Assembly (NCBI RefSeq): GCF_900187135.1
Contig: NZ_LT906443.1
Span: forward strand, 1,302,001 to 1,366,000
DNA from: Corynebacterium ulcerans
GTDB taxonomy: Bacteria; Actinomycetota; Actinomycetes; Mycobacteriales; Mycobacteriaceae
Length of the DNA: 64,000 nucleotides
Direction of reading: 5' to 3'
Below, piece by piece: positions 27,684 through 36,640 of the stretch. A model generated the notes under the pieces. The model saw only the letters and a program-made list of their open reading frames with translations. It was not told the DNA's origin and searched no databases. Position 1 is the first letter of the stretch; each line of letters opens with the position of its first letter. The translations under genes were made by a program, and so were the position numbers.

Positions 27684-28403
27684 TTACCCTCCACGCACTA
27701 CCTCGAGGGCCCTATCGGGATAATCGGTAGCGATCATATCGGCACCATGGTCAAGCGCCCAGCGCATATCCTCACGCTCATTCACAGTCCATATGTACGT
27801 TCTCTTACCTTTGTGCCCGACCAGACTAGGACGGAGCTTCGCATGAGCAATAGAGAGCCCCCGGGCTGTCGGGCGCGATGGTACAACGTCCAAGGGGTTG
27901 TAGCGAGCCTCCCATTCCCTTCTCAGATAAATCGTGTCGATTCCGGGAGCCAAACGACGCATCCTGCTAATCGACGCATGCGAGAAGGAAATAATGTGAA
28001 TCCGAGGATCCGCGAGCAGCCCCCGGTAGCGCAAGCGCATGGCGATGCTTTCCTCTAACATTGCGCCGTAGCGCAGCGGGTGTTTAGTCTCCACATAAAG
28101 GTGCTTGTCTGGGTAAGCAAGCACTATATCGAGGAGCTCGTCAAGAGTAAGAATGTGCTGCGGGTTATCGCTAGTACCGATGTTGGCATGACGCAACTGT
28201 TGAAGAGTCGCCGTAGATATTCGCGTCTTCTCACCGGCAGTGCGCAATAAGGTTCGATCATGGTGACAGACCACATGTCCGTCGCACGTTAAACGGACAT
28301 CGCATTCAACTCCATGGATGGGAAGCTCCAATGCCTTTTCAAAGGCCTGGGCACTCATCTCAGGATACGCCGATCTAAAGCCTCGATGTGCGATAATCTG
28401 CAC
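27684..28403 (-). CDS. Glycerophosphodiester phosphodiesterase (cytoplasmic type)
   Basis: 239 residues, no signal peptide. The GDPD core is complete: HRG at residues 6-8, the metal ligands in VECDVRLT, the second catalytic His in VVCHHD, a YVETK lysine/acid block, and the closing TVNEREDMRWALDHGADMIATDYP (landmark). It would hydrolyse glycerophosphodiesters inside the cell to glycerol-3-phosphate. A second, secreted GDPD (glpQ) is present in the same window. GTG start. The nupC terminator lies upstream and the DUF5926 gene follows on the same strand. Confidence 0.9.
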   Translation of the reverse strand: MQIIAHRGFRSAYPEMSAQAFEKALELPIHGVECDVRLTCDGHVVCHHDRTLLRTAGEKTRISTATLQQLRHANIGTSDNPQHILTLDELLDIVLAYPDKHLYVETKHPLRYGAMLEESIAMRLRYRGLLADPRIHIISFSHASISRMRRLAPGIDTIYLRREWEARYNPLDVVPSRPTARGLSIAHAKLRPSLVGHKGKRTYIWTVNEREDMRWALDHGADMIATDYPDRALEVVRGG

Positions 28404-28469
28404 GTCACGCCCCTATTCCCACACGTTGCTCCGCAGTACTTTCTTCTCTCCTTAGACTACCTTGCACAA

Positions 28470-28500
28470 AGCCGGGCCCCTCTTAAGAAGAGACCCGGCT
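28470..28500 (-). terminator. Terminator after nupC
   Basis: AGCCGGG / CCCGGCT outer stem with an inner CTCTT/AAGAG stem; TTTGTGC follows on the minus strand. Confidence 0.8.
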
Positions 28501-28531
28501 CACGTGCCTACTCAAACCCACAGCACCTTAT

Positions 28532-29745
28532 TTACATAGCGACCACACCAACAATTGCCGCGTTGAGCATGTTGGTAGCAAAACCAGTGATGAGGGCTAT
28601 CGGAGCAAGCTTGGCGACTTCACCACGACGCTCCGGCACGAGGCCTCCGAGCGCACCGATCTGGATTGCAATAGAGCTGATATTGGCAAAGCCTGCGAGA
28701 GCAAAAGTACTAATCATGATGGACTTCGGCGACAGGTTCTCAAGGTTGGCACCAAAGCTGGTGTATCCCACGAACTCATTAATAATGGTCTTCTCGCCGA
28801 TGAAGGATCCCACAAGATGGGCTTCGTTCCACGGAACACCAATAAGCCATGCAACAGGAGAGAACAGCAGGCCAAAGAGCCCTTCCAAAGACCATCCTTC
28901 TTGCCCAAAGAGGCTACCAATGCCACCAAGGATCGCAGAGAGCATGGAGATCATAGCAATGAAGGCAATGAGCAAGCAGCCCACAGCAACGGCGATCTGG
29001 CCGCCGCTCATGGCACCCCGACCGATGGCGTCCACAACGTTTTTACTCTCCGTGTCGCGGACATTCCGAACATTCGCGTCAAGAGTTGATTTCTCTGTCT
29101 CTGGCATAAAGGCCTTAGCCACAAGAATAGAGCCCGCGCGTTCATCACGCTGGCGGCGAGAAGATATTCCAGCGGGGCACCCAACAAGGAATAACCAATG
29201 AGGGTCGAACCTGCAACAGAAGCGAAACCGCCTGTCATACAGGTGAAGAGCTCGGAACGAGTGAGCTTTTTCAAATACGACTGGATCACCAAAGGGGCCT
29301 CGGATTGTCCCAAGAAAATCACAGTCGACGCCCACACTGACTCCACTTTGGACGTCCCCAGCAGCCACTTCAACGCGCCGCCGACAATATCTACGAAGAA
29401 TTGGATCACCCGGAAGTAATACAAAGCGCCAATGATCGCACCAAGGAAGATGATCACTGGCAGCACATTAAGGGCAAAAACAAAGGAGTTCTCGGTTCCA
29501 AAGAGCGACCCGAAGACAAATGATGTGCCCTCGTTAGTGAAGTCGGTGAGCTTTTGGAGCCCTTTGGATACCGACTTCATTGCGTTAAAGCCCACACTCC
29601 ACTTGAGAACGAGCAGCGAAAGCAGAACTTGTAATGCCAGGCCTACCCCGAGGGTCCGCCAGTTAATTTGTTTGCGTGCGCGGGAAAAGAGAATGAGCAA
29701 TCCTAGGATCGCTACGATTCCTAAAAGTCCCTGAAGCCTTTCCAT
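28532..29745 (-). pseudogene. nupC: Nucleoside permease NupC, frameshifted
   Basis: Two overlapping frames together make one concentrative nucleoside transporter. The N-terminal part (from the ATG at 29745, with AAGGGGAC upstream) runs to ...LEYLLAASVMNA and then turns into nonsense; the C-terminal part resumes at AGSILVAKAFMPETE and runs to the end at 28532. The break is near 29131-29140 (AGCCCGCGCG), where one base seems missing. Conserved blocks (FLGQSEAPLV, FASVAGSTLIGY, and GFANISSIAIQIGALGGL) are intact on either side. A real mutation would abolish the transporter, since the break is in the middle of the membrane core. A sequencing error is also possible. It follows cdd by 11 bases. Confidence 0.85.
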
Positions 29746-29756
29746 TATGTGTCCCC

Positions 29757-30227
29757 TTATAGAGATTCTGGGCCGAAGGAATGCGGAAGAATTGTGGCAA
29801 AGTCAACGCTGAGGGAAGTGTCACCGTCTTCCACGATGACGCGTTGACAATTGAATTCGCGGAGAACCTGACGGCACGCTCCACAGGGCCAACATGGTTC
29901 CCCGGATTTACCGACGATGGCCACCGCCTCGATGCGGAATGGAAGCTCATCGCCCGAGCGTGGCTCTCCCCCTACAATTGCGCCGCCAATTCCGTTACGC
30001 TCAGCACAAATGGTTAAACCGTAGGATGCGTTTTCAAAATTGCATCCGTGGATGAGGCGTCCGTCGTCAAGCAAAAGTGCCGCGCCGACCGGGAAATGCG
30101 AGTATGGCGAGTAGGAACGTTGGGCAGCAATTCGAGCTTCCGCAAGGAGCTCGTCGTCGGTCCACGTTGTACTGGCTCCCGAGGCCGCGCGGGCGGGCTG
30201 ACCAGTGATTGTAGCCCCGGAGGTCAT
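29757..30227 (-). CDS. cdd: Cytidine deaminase
   Basis: 156 residues. Zinc site and catalysis are visible: CAERNGIGGAI with the catalytic CAE, and PCWPCGACRQVLREF with the PCxxC ligands; NFENASYGLTICAE is the substrate-binding FENA block. It deaminates cytidine and deoxycytidine to the uridine forms. The ATG at 30227 is preferred over 30269: the latter would lie inside the promoter/operator. Operon with the frameshifted nupC and divergent from deoA, so all three serve pyrimidine nucleoside salvage. Confidence 0.92.
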   Translation of the reverse strand: MTSGATITGQPARAASGASTTWTDDELLAEARIAAQRSYSPYSHFPVGAALLLDDGRLIHGCNFENASYGLTICAERNGIGGAIVGGEPRSGDELPFRIEAVAIVGKSGEPCWPCGACRQVLREFNCQRVIVEDGDTSLSVDFATILPHSFGPESL

Positions 30228-30262
30228 GTCACCACACCCTTTTACATTTGTGCTTTTAACCC

Positions 30263-30303
30263 TTGACATTCGTGCTACCAGTGATGATAATCAAGAATGT
30301 CAA
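30263..30303. promoter_or_regulatory. Divergent promoter/operator between cdd-nupC and deoA
   Basis: An inverted repeat TTGACATTC (30263-30271) and GAATGTCAA (30295-30303) contains -35 boxes on both strands. On the plus strand TTGACA is followed after exactly 17 bases by GATAAT (30286-30291), a strong deoA promoter. The minus strand has TTGACA with a weaker TGGTAG. A third, direct half-site TTTACATTTGTGC begins at 30241. This looks like one regulator controlling both operons. Confidence 0.75.
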
Positions 30304-30423
30304 ATCGCACAATAGGTTAAGAGAAGTGTTCCACAACACAATTCAGTCACTCTGTGGGTACTCTGGCCGAATTGCCATCCAACACTTCCCAAGCCTCAAC
30401 AGCCCTCATGGAAGGTGATTACC

Positions 30424-31710
30424 GTGGCCGAGAAGTTCGACGCCGTAGACGTCATCCGCACAAAGCGGGATAAAGGAAAGCTGAGCAAGGGGCAAATCGA
30501 CTGGATCATCGATGCCTACACTCGCGGTGTCGTCGGCGACGACCAAATGGCCGCCCTCAACATGGCAATCTTCCTCAATGGCATGGATCGAGAAGAAATC
30601 GTCCAGTGGACCCAGGCCATGATCGACTCCGGCGAGACCATGAGCTTTGCCAGCCTCTCCCGCCCCACCACAGACAAGCACTCCACCGGCGGCGTTGGCG
30701 ATAAAATCACCCTCCCTCTCGCACCGCTCGTTGCCAGCTATGGCGTTGCCGTGCCACAGCTCTCCGGAAGAGGACTAGGGCACACCGGCGGAACCCTGGA
30801 CAAACTAGAAGCCATCCCCGGCTGGGAAGCCGACATAGATAACGCCCGCATGATGAAGATCCTGGAAGACCCAGGCTGCGTAGTATGCGCCGCGGGAGCC
30901 GGACTGGCACCAGCAGACAAGAAGATCTATGCGCTGCGCGACATCACCGCTACCGTCGACTGCATCCCTTTGATCGCCAGCTCCATCATGAGTAAAAAGA
31001 TCGCCGAAGGAACCGCGAACCTGGTCCTCGACGTCAAGGTCGGCTCTGGCGCCTTTATGAAGGAGCTTGATCAGGCACGCGAGCTTGCCCGCACCATGGT
31101 TGACCTTGGCCGCGACGCCGGAACCAACATGGTCGCACTCCTCACAGACATGTCCGTACCTCTAGGTCGCACCATCGGCAACGCCCTGGAAGTTCGCGAG
31201 TCCATAGAAGTACTCGCAGGTGGCGGGCCTTCCGACGTCATAGAGCTCACCTGCGCTCTTGCAACAGAAATGCTTGAACTCGCCGGCGTCCACGATCCTG
31301 ACGTGCATGAAGCGCTTGCCGACGGCCGCGCAATGGATTCCTGGAAGAAGATGATCCGTGCACAGGGCGGCGACCCCGACGCTGCACTCCCCACCGCACG
31401 CCACACCCACGAGATCACTGCCGACCGCGACGGCTACCTCACAGAAATGGATGCCCTCGCACTAGGCGTAGCCAGCTGGCGACTTGGCGCAGGACGTGCC
31501 CGCAAGGAAGACCCAGTCCAGCTTGGCGCTGGCATCGAGATTCATGCAGGACTCGGCGAGAAGGTAACAAAAGGCCAGAAGCTCTTCACCCTCCACACCG
31601 ACGATGAAGACCGTTTTGACCGCGCCCTAGAGTCTCTCGAACCCGGCGTAAAGATTGGCGACGAGGCCCCGGCCCCACGCACTTCGGTCATCCTCGACCG
31701 CATCAGCTAG
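30424..31710 (+). CDS. deoA: Thymidine / pyrimidine-nucleoside phosphorylase
   Basis: 428 residues. The family core is plain: KHSTGGVGDKITLPLAPLVASYG with the phosphate-binding KHS, SGRGLGHTGGTLDKLE, and a C-terminal PYNP domain with EDPVQLGAGIEIHAGLGEKVTKGQ (landmark). It cleaves thymidine, deoxyuridine or uridine with phosphate to base and (deoxy)ribose-1-phosphate. The GTG at 30424 has GGAAGGTGA 8 bases upstream and is preferred over the GTG at 30415. It is divergent from cdd-nupC and driven by the promoter described there. DeoA and Pdp cannot be separated by sequence alone here. Confidence 0.93.
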   Translation: MAEKFDAVDVIRTKRDKGKLSKGQIDWIIDAYTRGVVGDDQMAALNMAIFLNGMDREEIVQWTQAMIDSGETMSFASLSRPTTDKHSTGGVGDKITLPLAPLVASYGVAVPQLSGRGLGHTGGTLDKLEAIPGWEADIDNARMMKILEDPGCVVCAAGAGLAPADKKIYALRDITATVDCIPLIASSIMSKKIAEGTANLVLDVKVGSGAFMKELDQARELARTMVDLGRDAGTNMVALLTDMSVPLGRTIGNALEVRESIEVLAGGGPSDVIELTCALATEMLELAGVHDPDVHEALADGRAMDSWKKMIRAQGGDPDAALPTARHTHEITADRDGYLTEMDALALGVASWRLGAGRARKEDPVQLGAGIEIHAGLGEKVTKGQKLFTLHTDDEDRFDRALESLEPGVKIGDEAPAPRTSVILDRIS

Positions 31711-31760
31711 CTTGTTTGGCGCAGCGAGAGCTGCGTCGAACCCAGACAAATACGCATTAA

Positions 31761-31830
31761 ACCTGCATTTCCATGGACATTACGTCCACAATCATGCTCA
31801 CACCGCACGATTGTCTATGGAAATGCAGGT
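31761..31830. repeat. Palindromic repeat, copy 2
   Basis: ACCTGCATTTCCATGGACAT (31761-31780) pairs with 31811-31830 over 18 of 20 positions. The arms are those of copy 1 (16601-16672) and the loop is again 30 nt; part of the loop (TCCACA-TCATGCT) is shared when copy 1 is read in reverse. It lies between convergent deoA and ldh and is followed by TTTTT on the plus strand, so it probably also ends transcription. Confidence 0.85.
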
Positions 31831-31851
31831 TTTTACGCTCCCAACGCCGAT

Positions 31852-32802
31852 CTAAGCCGGGAAGAACTGCTCCTGAATGCCACGCAAGGTGTCTGCGGAG
31901 TGCGTGAAGCGCTCCATCTCGTGGTCAGTGAGCTCAAGCTCAACCACTCGGTTAATTCCACCACGGTTAATCACAGCTGGTGTGCCAATATAGATGTCCT
32001 CTTGCCCGTATTCGCCCTGCAGGAGAGCCGACACCGGCAACGCAACCTCCTGATTATGAATTACTGCGCGCGTAATACGGGCGAGCCCCATGCCAATGCC
32101 ATAAGAGGTGGAACCTTTGGCGTCGATAATGGCGTAAGCGGCATCGCGGGTTTCCTCGAAGATCTTCTCTAGCTCGGCGTCTAGACCTGGGTTTTTCTCC
32201 AGCTGACGGCGCATGGACACACCCGCAACGGTGGCCGAAGAAAGAACCGGAAGCTCTGTATCGCCATGCTCGCCGATGATATACGCGTGGATCGAGCTGG
32301 GCGCGACTTCATAGCGCTCACCAAGCATGTAGCGGAAGCGCGCGGAGTCGAGGACCGTGCCCGAGCCGATCACGCGACGCCAATCCAGCCCCGAGTACTT
32401 CCATGCAGCGTAAGCCAGGATATCCACAGGATTAGAAGCCACAAGAAGGATGCCATCGAAGTTATTGGCCATGATCTCGTCGACGATGGACTTCATGATC
32501 TTCATATTCTTGTCCACCAGCTGCAAGCGGGTCTCACCGGGCTTTTGTGCAGCTCCCGCGCAGATCACAACCATGGCAGCATCTTCACAGTCCGCATAGG
32601 TGCCCTTGGTAACCCTGGTGCGGGAGGAAGCCCACACAACGCCATGGTTGAGGTCCATGACGTTACCTTCGAGCTTCTTCTCATCAATATCGATGATGGC
32701 GAGGTGATCTACCGTACCCTGGTTGACCAGTGCGTATGCGTAGGCGACTCCCACGTCGCCCGCTCCAATGAGAACGACCTTGTTTCCGACGATGTTCTTC
32801 AT
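31852..32802 (-). CDS. ldh: L-lactate dehydrogenase
   Basis: 316 residues. The Rossmann NAD site is [20 protein letters not shown]; the substrate-specific loop has Arg in [10 protein letters not shown]; the catalytic pair is Asp in [11 protein letters not shown] and His in [12 protein letters not shown]. It reduces pyruvate to L-lactate with NADH. The ATG at 32802 (MKNIVG) is chosen because AAGGAAGG precedes it; an upstream in-frame start adds only eight residues without a ribosome site. It lies alone on the minus strand, convergent with deoA. Confidence 0.95.
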   Translation of the reverse strand: MKNIVGNKVVLIGAGDVGVAYAYALVNQGTVDHLAIIDIDEKKLEGNVMDLNHGVVWASSRTRVTKGTYADCEDAAMVVICAGAAQKPGETRLQLVDKNMKIMKSIVDEIMANNFDGILLVASNPVDILAYAAWKYSGLDWRRVIGSGTVLDSARFRYMLGERYEVAPSSIHAYIIGEHGDTELPVLSSATVAGVSMRRQLEKNPGLDAELEKIFEETRDAAYAIIDAKGSTSYGIGMGLARITRAVIHNQEVALPVSALLQGEYGQEDIYIGTPAVINRGGINRVVELELTDHEMERFTHSADTLRGIQEQFFPA

Positions 32803-33076
32803 GGCCACCTTCCTTAGCGCCCCCACCAGAGGCGAATCGTGTGAGTTTCTCTAGCCTTCCACTGCCAATTATGCCCGATATTGTGAGATCATGCCCGGTA
32901 TGATACTTATTTCACACTATTGAGTTCCGTTCGAGTTCCGTTTTCACCCATTTTCATCGAGCTTGCAGCCCCACCCTAACAAGCTTCTCGACGCCCCTCC
33001 AGACCCAACACCTCCATAGCAAAAGCCACCCCGACATCATTTTCTATCGGGGTGGCAACAAGGCGAAACTCAGGAT

Positions 33077-33751
33077 TTATGCCTGCGGAATCCCACAGGC
33101 AACACCCGTGGAATGATGCGGACAATAACCTGCCGGGTTTTTGTATAGGTACTGCTGATGCTCATCCTCAGCCCTGTAATATGTGCCGGCAGGAGTGTCC
33201 GCAAGTGGGAGGATCTCTGTGGTGATACGTCCGAGGCCGGCGTCGGCAAGCTTGCGGGCGTAGTGTTCTGCGATCTCCCGGGCGCGCGCGGCCTGCGCGA
33301 CAGCGTTGGGCCCGGCCGTATAGATGGCAGAACGATACTGCGTTCCCACGTCATTCCCCTGGCGATAACCCTGCGTAGGATCGTGGGCCTCCATTGCCTT
33401 AACCACAAGCTCGTCAAAGCTCACCACGGCCGGATCATAAACAATTTCCACAATCTCGGTGTGGTTGGTGCGCCCGCTACACACCTCGCGATAGGTGGGA
33501 TTCGGGGTAATGCCGCCGGCAAAGCCTACAGACGTGGACTCAACCCCTGGGGTCTCCCAGAACATTTTCTCCGCGCCCCAGTAGCAGCCAATGCCCACAT
33601 AAACTACTTCTTGCCCCTCTTTCCATGGGCCAGTGATGGGGGTGCGTAATACCGCATGTGGGCGCGGACGCGACAGCACAGGCTGCGATCCACCCTTGAG
33701 AGCCTCGTTATCAGCAACCATCTTCGGTGCGGAACCAAACAACCAACCCAT
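33077..33751 (-). CDS. msrA: Peptide-methionine (S)-S-oxide reductase
   Basis: 224 residues. The active site is GCYWGAEKMF with the catalytic Cys; TVSFAGG-type sequence (SVGFAGGITPNPTY) and HPTQ-like HDPTQGYRQGNDVGTQYRS follow. The resolving Cys residues are in the C-terminal tail (GYCPHH and VACGIP). It repairs S-methionine sulfoxide. The ATG at 33751 has GGAGAAG upstream; the longer frame has no ribosome site. Divergent from sodA, and the two oxidative-stress genes share the intergenic region. Confidence 0.94.
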   Translation of the reverse strand: MGWLFGSAPKMVADNEALKGGSQPVLSRPRPHAVLRTPITGPWKEGQEVVYVGIGCYWGAEKMFWETPGVESTSVGFAGGITPNPTYREVCSGRTNHTEIVEIVYDPAVVSFDELVVKAMEAHDPTQGYRQGNDVGTQYRSAIYTAGPNAVAQAARAREIAEHYARKLADAGLGRITTEILPLADTPAGTYYRAEDEHQQYLYKNPAGYCPHHSTGVACGIPQA

Positions 33752-33981
33752 CTTCTTCTCCGTTTCTTTCTGTATGTACACCGTTACATGCACACCGCAC
33801 AGACCACGTCGCCTTCGACGACATTCTTCCCGACTGCACGGTTATTTATTTATACGGTGCACAACCCCGAGTTGGATTGTTTTATTTCCTACCAGGAAGT
33901 TTTTAGCCGGAATTCCACGCCTTCTAGCCACACCCCTCTCGCGCTTATCAACACACCCGCAGCGTTCACCCGTGGCAAACT

Positions 33982-34033
33982 TATTGGAATTTCAATAGAT
34001 TAACGTTGCGATAATCCAGGTTTGTCCTATCAT
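33982..34033 (+). promoter_or_regulatory. sodA promoter with adjoining palindrome
   Basis: TTGCGA (34006-34011), 16-base spacer, TATCAT (34028-34033), giving a leader of about 90 bases. Immediately upstream is TATTGGAATTTCAATA (33982-33997), a near-palindrome (arms TATTG/CAATA) that could be an operator. The remainder of 33752-34128 shows no gene. Confidence 0.5.
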
Positions 34034-34128
34034 GGGGTCAAGTCGTCTCACGCACATGACCAAGTTTCTTTGGTCCGATCACACCTCGAAGTGCGCGTGG
34101 CGCTCACCTCAACGAAAGGACCACGGCA

Positions 34129-34731
34129 ATGGCTAAATATGAACTGCCCGAACTTGATTACGCTTACGATGCTCTCGAGCCTCACATCGCTGCCGAGATC
34201 ATGGAGCTACATCACTCCAAGCACCACGCTAACTACGTAAACGGTGCTAACGCAGCCCTGGAGAAGCTTGCCGACGCCCGCGAGAACGGCTACATCGGCG
34301 TCGCCGTTACCGCTCTTACCAAGGACCTCGCTTTCAACCTCGGTGGCCACACCAACCACTCCATCTTCTGGAAGAACCTCTCCCCGAATGGCGGCGGCGA
34401 GCCAACCGGCGCACTCGCAGAGGCGATCAGCGCTGAATTCGGCTCCTTTGACAAGTTCAAGGAGCACTTCTCCGCAGCAGCTCTCGGCCTGCAGGGCTCT
34501 GGCTGGGCAGTGCTTGGCTACGACCACGTTGGCGAGCGCCTAGTCATCGAGCAGCTTACCGACCAGCAGGGCAACATCTCCGCCAACCTCACCCCGCTGC
34601 TCATGCTTGACATGTGGGAGCACGCTTTCTACCTGCAGTACAAGAACGTCAAGGCTGACTACGTTAAGGCAGTATGGAACGTCTTCAACTGGGAGGACGT
34701 TGCAGCACGTTACGAGGCCGCAACCAAGTAA
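34129..34731 (+). CDS. sodA: Superoxide dismutase (Mn/Fe)
   Basis: 200 residues. Metal ligands are present: His in [11 protein letters not shown] (first), His in [10 protein letters not shown], and the [10 protein letters not shown] block with the last Asp and His. The GG-Q/H pattern ([12 protein letters not shown]) with Gly-Gln near the ligand fits a manganese enzyme. It removes superoxide in the cytoplasm or at the surface. ATG with AAAGGA 8 bases upstream. Divergent from msrA. Two hairpins follow. Confidence 0.95.
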   Translation: MAKYELPELDYAYDALEPHIAAEIMELHHSKHHANYVNGANAALEKLADARENGYIGVAVTALTKDLAFNLGGHTNHSIFWKNLSPNGGGEPTGALAEAISAEFGSFDKFKEHFSAAALGLQGSGWAVLGYDHVGERLVIEQLTDQQGNISANLTPLLMLDMWEHAFYLQYKNVKADYVKAVWNVFNWEDVAARYEAATK

Positions 34732-34756
34732 TCCACTCGCGCAGCAGTGCACAGAC

Positions 34757-34861
34757 TACCGTCTTCACGCTTCTGCCAGTACAAAAACGTGAAGACGGTA
34801 TACAACATCGCCGTCGCGATGCCGCGCCCCTAGGCATGAGCCACACCGCTCGCCTAGGGGC
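34757..34861 (+). terminator. Two hairpins after sodA
   Basis: First: a 13-bp perfect stem, TACCGTCTTCACG (34757-34769) with 34788-34800. Second: GCCCCTAGGC (34826-34835) with 34852-34861. Neither has a good T-run, so termination may be Rho-linked or they may stabilise the message. The rest of the gap to 35064 holds no gene. Confidence 0.6.
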
Positions 34862-35064
34862 TTCGCATATCTCAACTAAGGAATAGACCAGACAACTTTG
34901 AGCGCTACGAGCCTCCTCATCTGCTTGGCAAAACATGAAAAGAGTGGAAAGAACTAAGTCAATGGAACACTATTGTTCAATGGCTTGAACTTGAAGATAC
35001 TACGCGCATAGACTCGCTGCAAGTATTATTTCTAGTTTTTCTATTCGGGAGGTTTTGTACCACC

Positions 35065-35649
35065 ATGTCCACTGCATCAACCAAGGTCAGCGTCCTCGTC
35101 GGCAGCCTCCGCGAAGGCTCTTTTGCCCGCAAGATCGCACTCAATGCCATCGAGATGCTCCCCGGCGATTGGGATGCCAGCATCCTAGAAATCCGCGATC
35201 TACCGCTCTATGACGCCGATTACGACGACCCAGCCATGACCTCCAAGCCACTGCCAGAGGCCTACACGACCTTCCGTGAAGAGCTTAAAGCCTCGGATGC
35301 TGTCCTCTTTGTCACCGCAGAGAACAACCGCACGATCCCCGCCTGCCTCAAAAACGCCATCGACGTCGGCTCTAAACCCAATAGCGACGTTGCGTGGACG
35401 GGCCTACCAGGTGGAATCATCAGCCATTCGGTCGGACGCATGGGCGGTTACAGCTCTCACAAGAACCTCCGCCTCGCGCTTTCATACTTTGCGATGCCAC
35501 TCACCGGCCAGCCAGAGGCATTCATCGGCCAGTCCAATACGCTTATCGACGACAACGGCGCCATCTCCAACGAAGACACCCGCGCATTCATCCAGCGCTA
35601 CCTTGACACCTTTGTGGAACTAGTTAAGACAAACCCGCGTAAGCGCTAG
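35065..35649 (+). CDS. NADPH-dependent FMN reductase
   Basis: 194 residues with the flavodoxin-like fold. VLVGSLREGSFARKIA is the FMN phosphate loop of the SsuE/ChrR/YieF group; RDLPLYDADYDD and AVLFVTAENNRTIPACLKNAID also fit. It would reduce FMN or quinones with NADPH. GGAGG lies 11 bases before the ATG. It converges on the LysR gene, with a 26-base overlap of the 3' ends. Confidence 0.88.
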   Translation: MSTASTKVSVLVGSLREGSFARKIALNAIEMLPGDWDASILEIRDLPLYDADYDDPAMTSKPLPEAYTTFREELKASDAVLFVTAENNRTIPACLKNAIDVGSKPNSDVAWTGLPGGIISHSVGRMGGYSSHKNLRLALSYFAMPLTGQPEAFIGQSNTLIDDNGAISNEDTRAFIQRYLDTFVELVKTNPRKR

Positions 35650-36583
35650 TCACAAGCACAGGACTGCGGTCGAGAACAAACGTGCGGAATTGCTCGACCG
35701 CAGGCGCTGGCTGCGATTCTTTCCGCCACACCATGCCGAGTTCCCGCTTGGCCACCGGAGTAAGGGGACGTAACACCACATTCTTGGGCACCAGGTAGGG
35801 GTCATCTAGGGGCACCAGACCAACTCCCAATCCCGCCCCAACCAGGCCTATCACCGTAGTAAGCTCCATAGACTCAAAAACTAACTGTGGCGTAAAACCG
35901 GCACGGTGGGCAAGGTCGTCGAGAAGCATACGAGTGCCAAACCCCGGCAGCATTCCCACAAAGGGAACATCGTGAGCTTCCTCTATCCTGATGGGTGAGT
36001 TCTTCCTTGCGAGTGGATGGTCGAGCGGGATTGCGAGAGCCAAGCGCTGCGAAAAGAGAGGTGCCCAACCAGAGGGGGCGTCGAGAAGCTTAGGGCGTGG
36101 GGCTATGAGGGCAAGATCAGATTCTCCGGAAAGTACACGACTCGTAAGGTCCTGCGCTGCACCTTGGTGCAGCTGAAAGTCCACGTGCGGGTGTTCCGCT
36201 CGGTAGGCGCGAAGAAAATCTGGCACCATCCAAGTACCCAAGGAATGCATGAAATCGAGGCGCACCGTGCCATGCTCCGGATCCAGCAACCTCTGCACCT
36301 CTTTGCGCGCATTCACAAGTTCTTGATCCGCCCGGCACGCATGCAACAAAACCACGTGGCCGCGCATATTGAGTTCAATACCCCTGCCATTGCGTTCAAA
36401 AAGCGTGCCACCAAAAGCTCGTTCTACGCGGGCGATCCTGCGTGAAAGGGTAGGTTGCGACACTCCAAGCACATCAGCCGCTGCGCTCACATGCCCCATA
36501 TCCGCAACGGCAATAAAACTGCGAAGATCCTCACTATTTATATTCACAGAGGCCCCATCATTCAGATCATGTAAATAATGCAT
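35624..36583 (-). CDS. LysR-family transcriptional regulator
   Basis: 319 residues. The N-terminal helix-turn-helix is in SEDLRSFIAVADMGHVSAAADVLGVSQPTLSRRIARVE (landmark), followed by GGTLFERNGRGIEL, the usual wing. The C-terminal effector domain has two alpha/beta lobes. TAACCT lies 6 bases before the ATG at 36583, so a leaderless start is likely; a GTG 12 codons later is the alternative. It is divergent from the MFS gene, whose upstream region it nearly abuts; LysR regulators commonly control such a neighbour. The inducer is unknown. Confidence 0.9.
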   Translation of the reverse strand: MHYLHDLNDGASVNINSEDLRSFIAVADMGHVSAAADVLGVSQPTLSRRIARVERAFGGTLFERNGRGIELNMRGHVVLLHACRADQELVNARKEVQRLLDPEHGTVRLDFMHSLGTWMVPDFLRAYRAEHPHVDFQLHQGAAQDLTSRVLSGESDLALIAPRPKLLDAPSGWAPLFSQRLALAIPLDHPLARKNSPIRIEEAHDVPFVGMLPGFGTRMLLDDLAHRAGFTPQLVFESMELTTVIGLVGAGLGVGLVPLDDPYLVPKNVVLRPLTPVAKRELGMVWRKESQPAPAVEQFRTFVLDRSPVLVTSAYAGLS

Positions 36584-36640
36584 GGATTCAGGTTATTTTT
36601 GTCATTTTACACATATACAGAGGTGAGTAACCATAGATGT

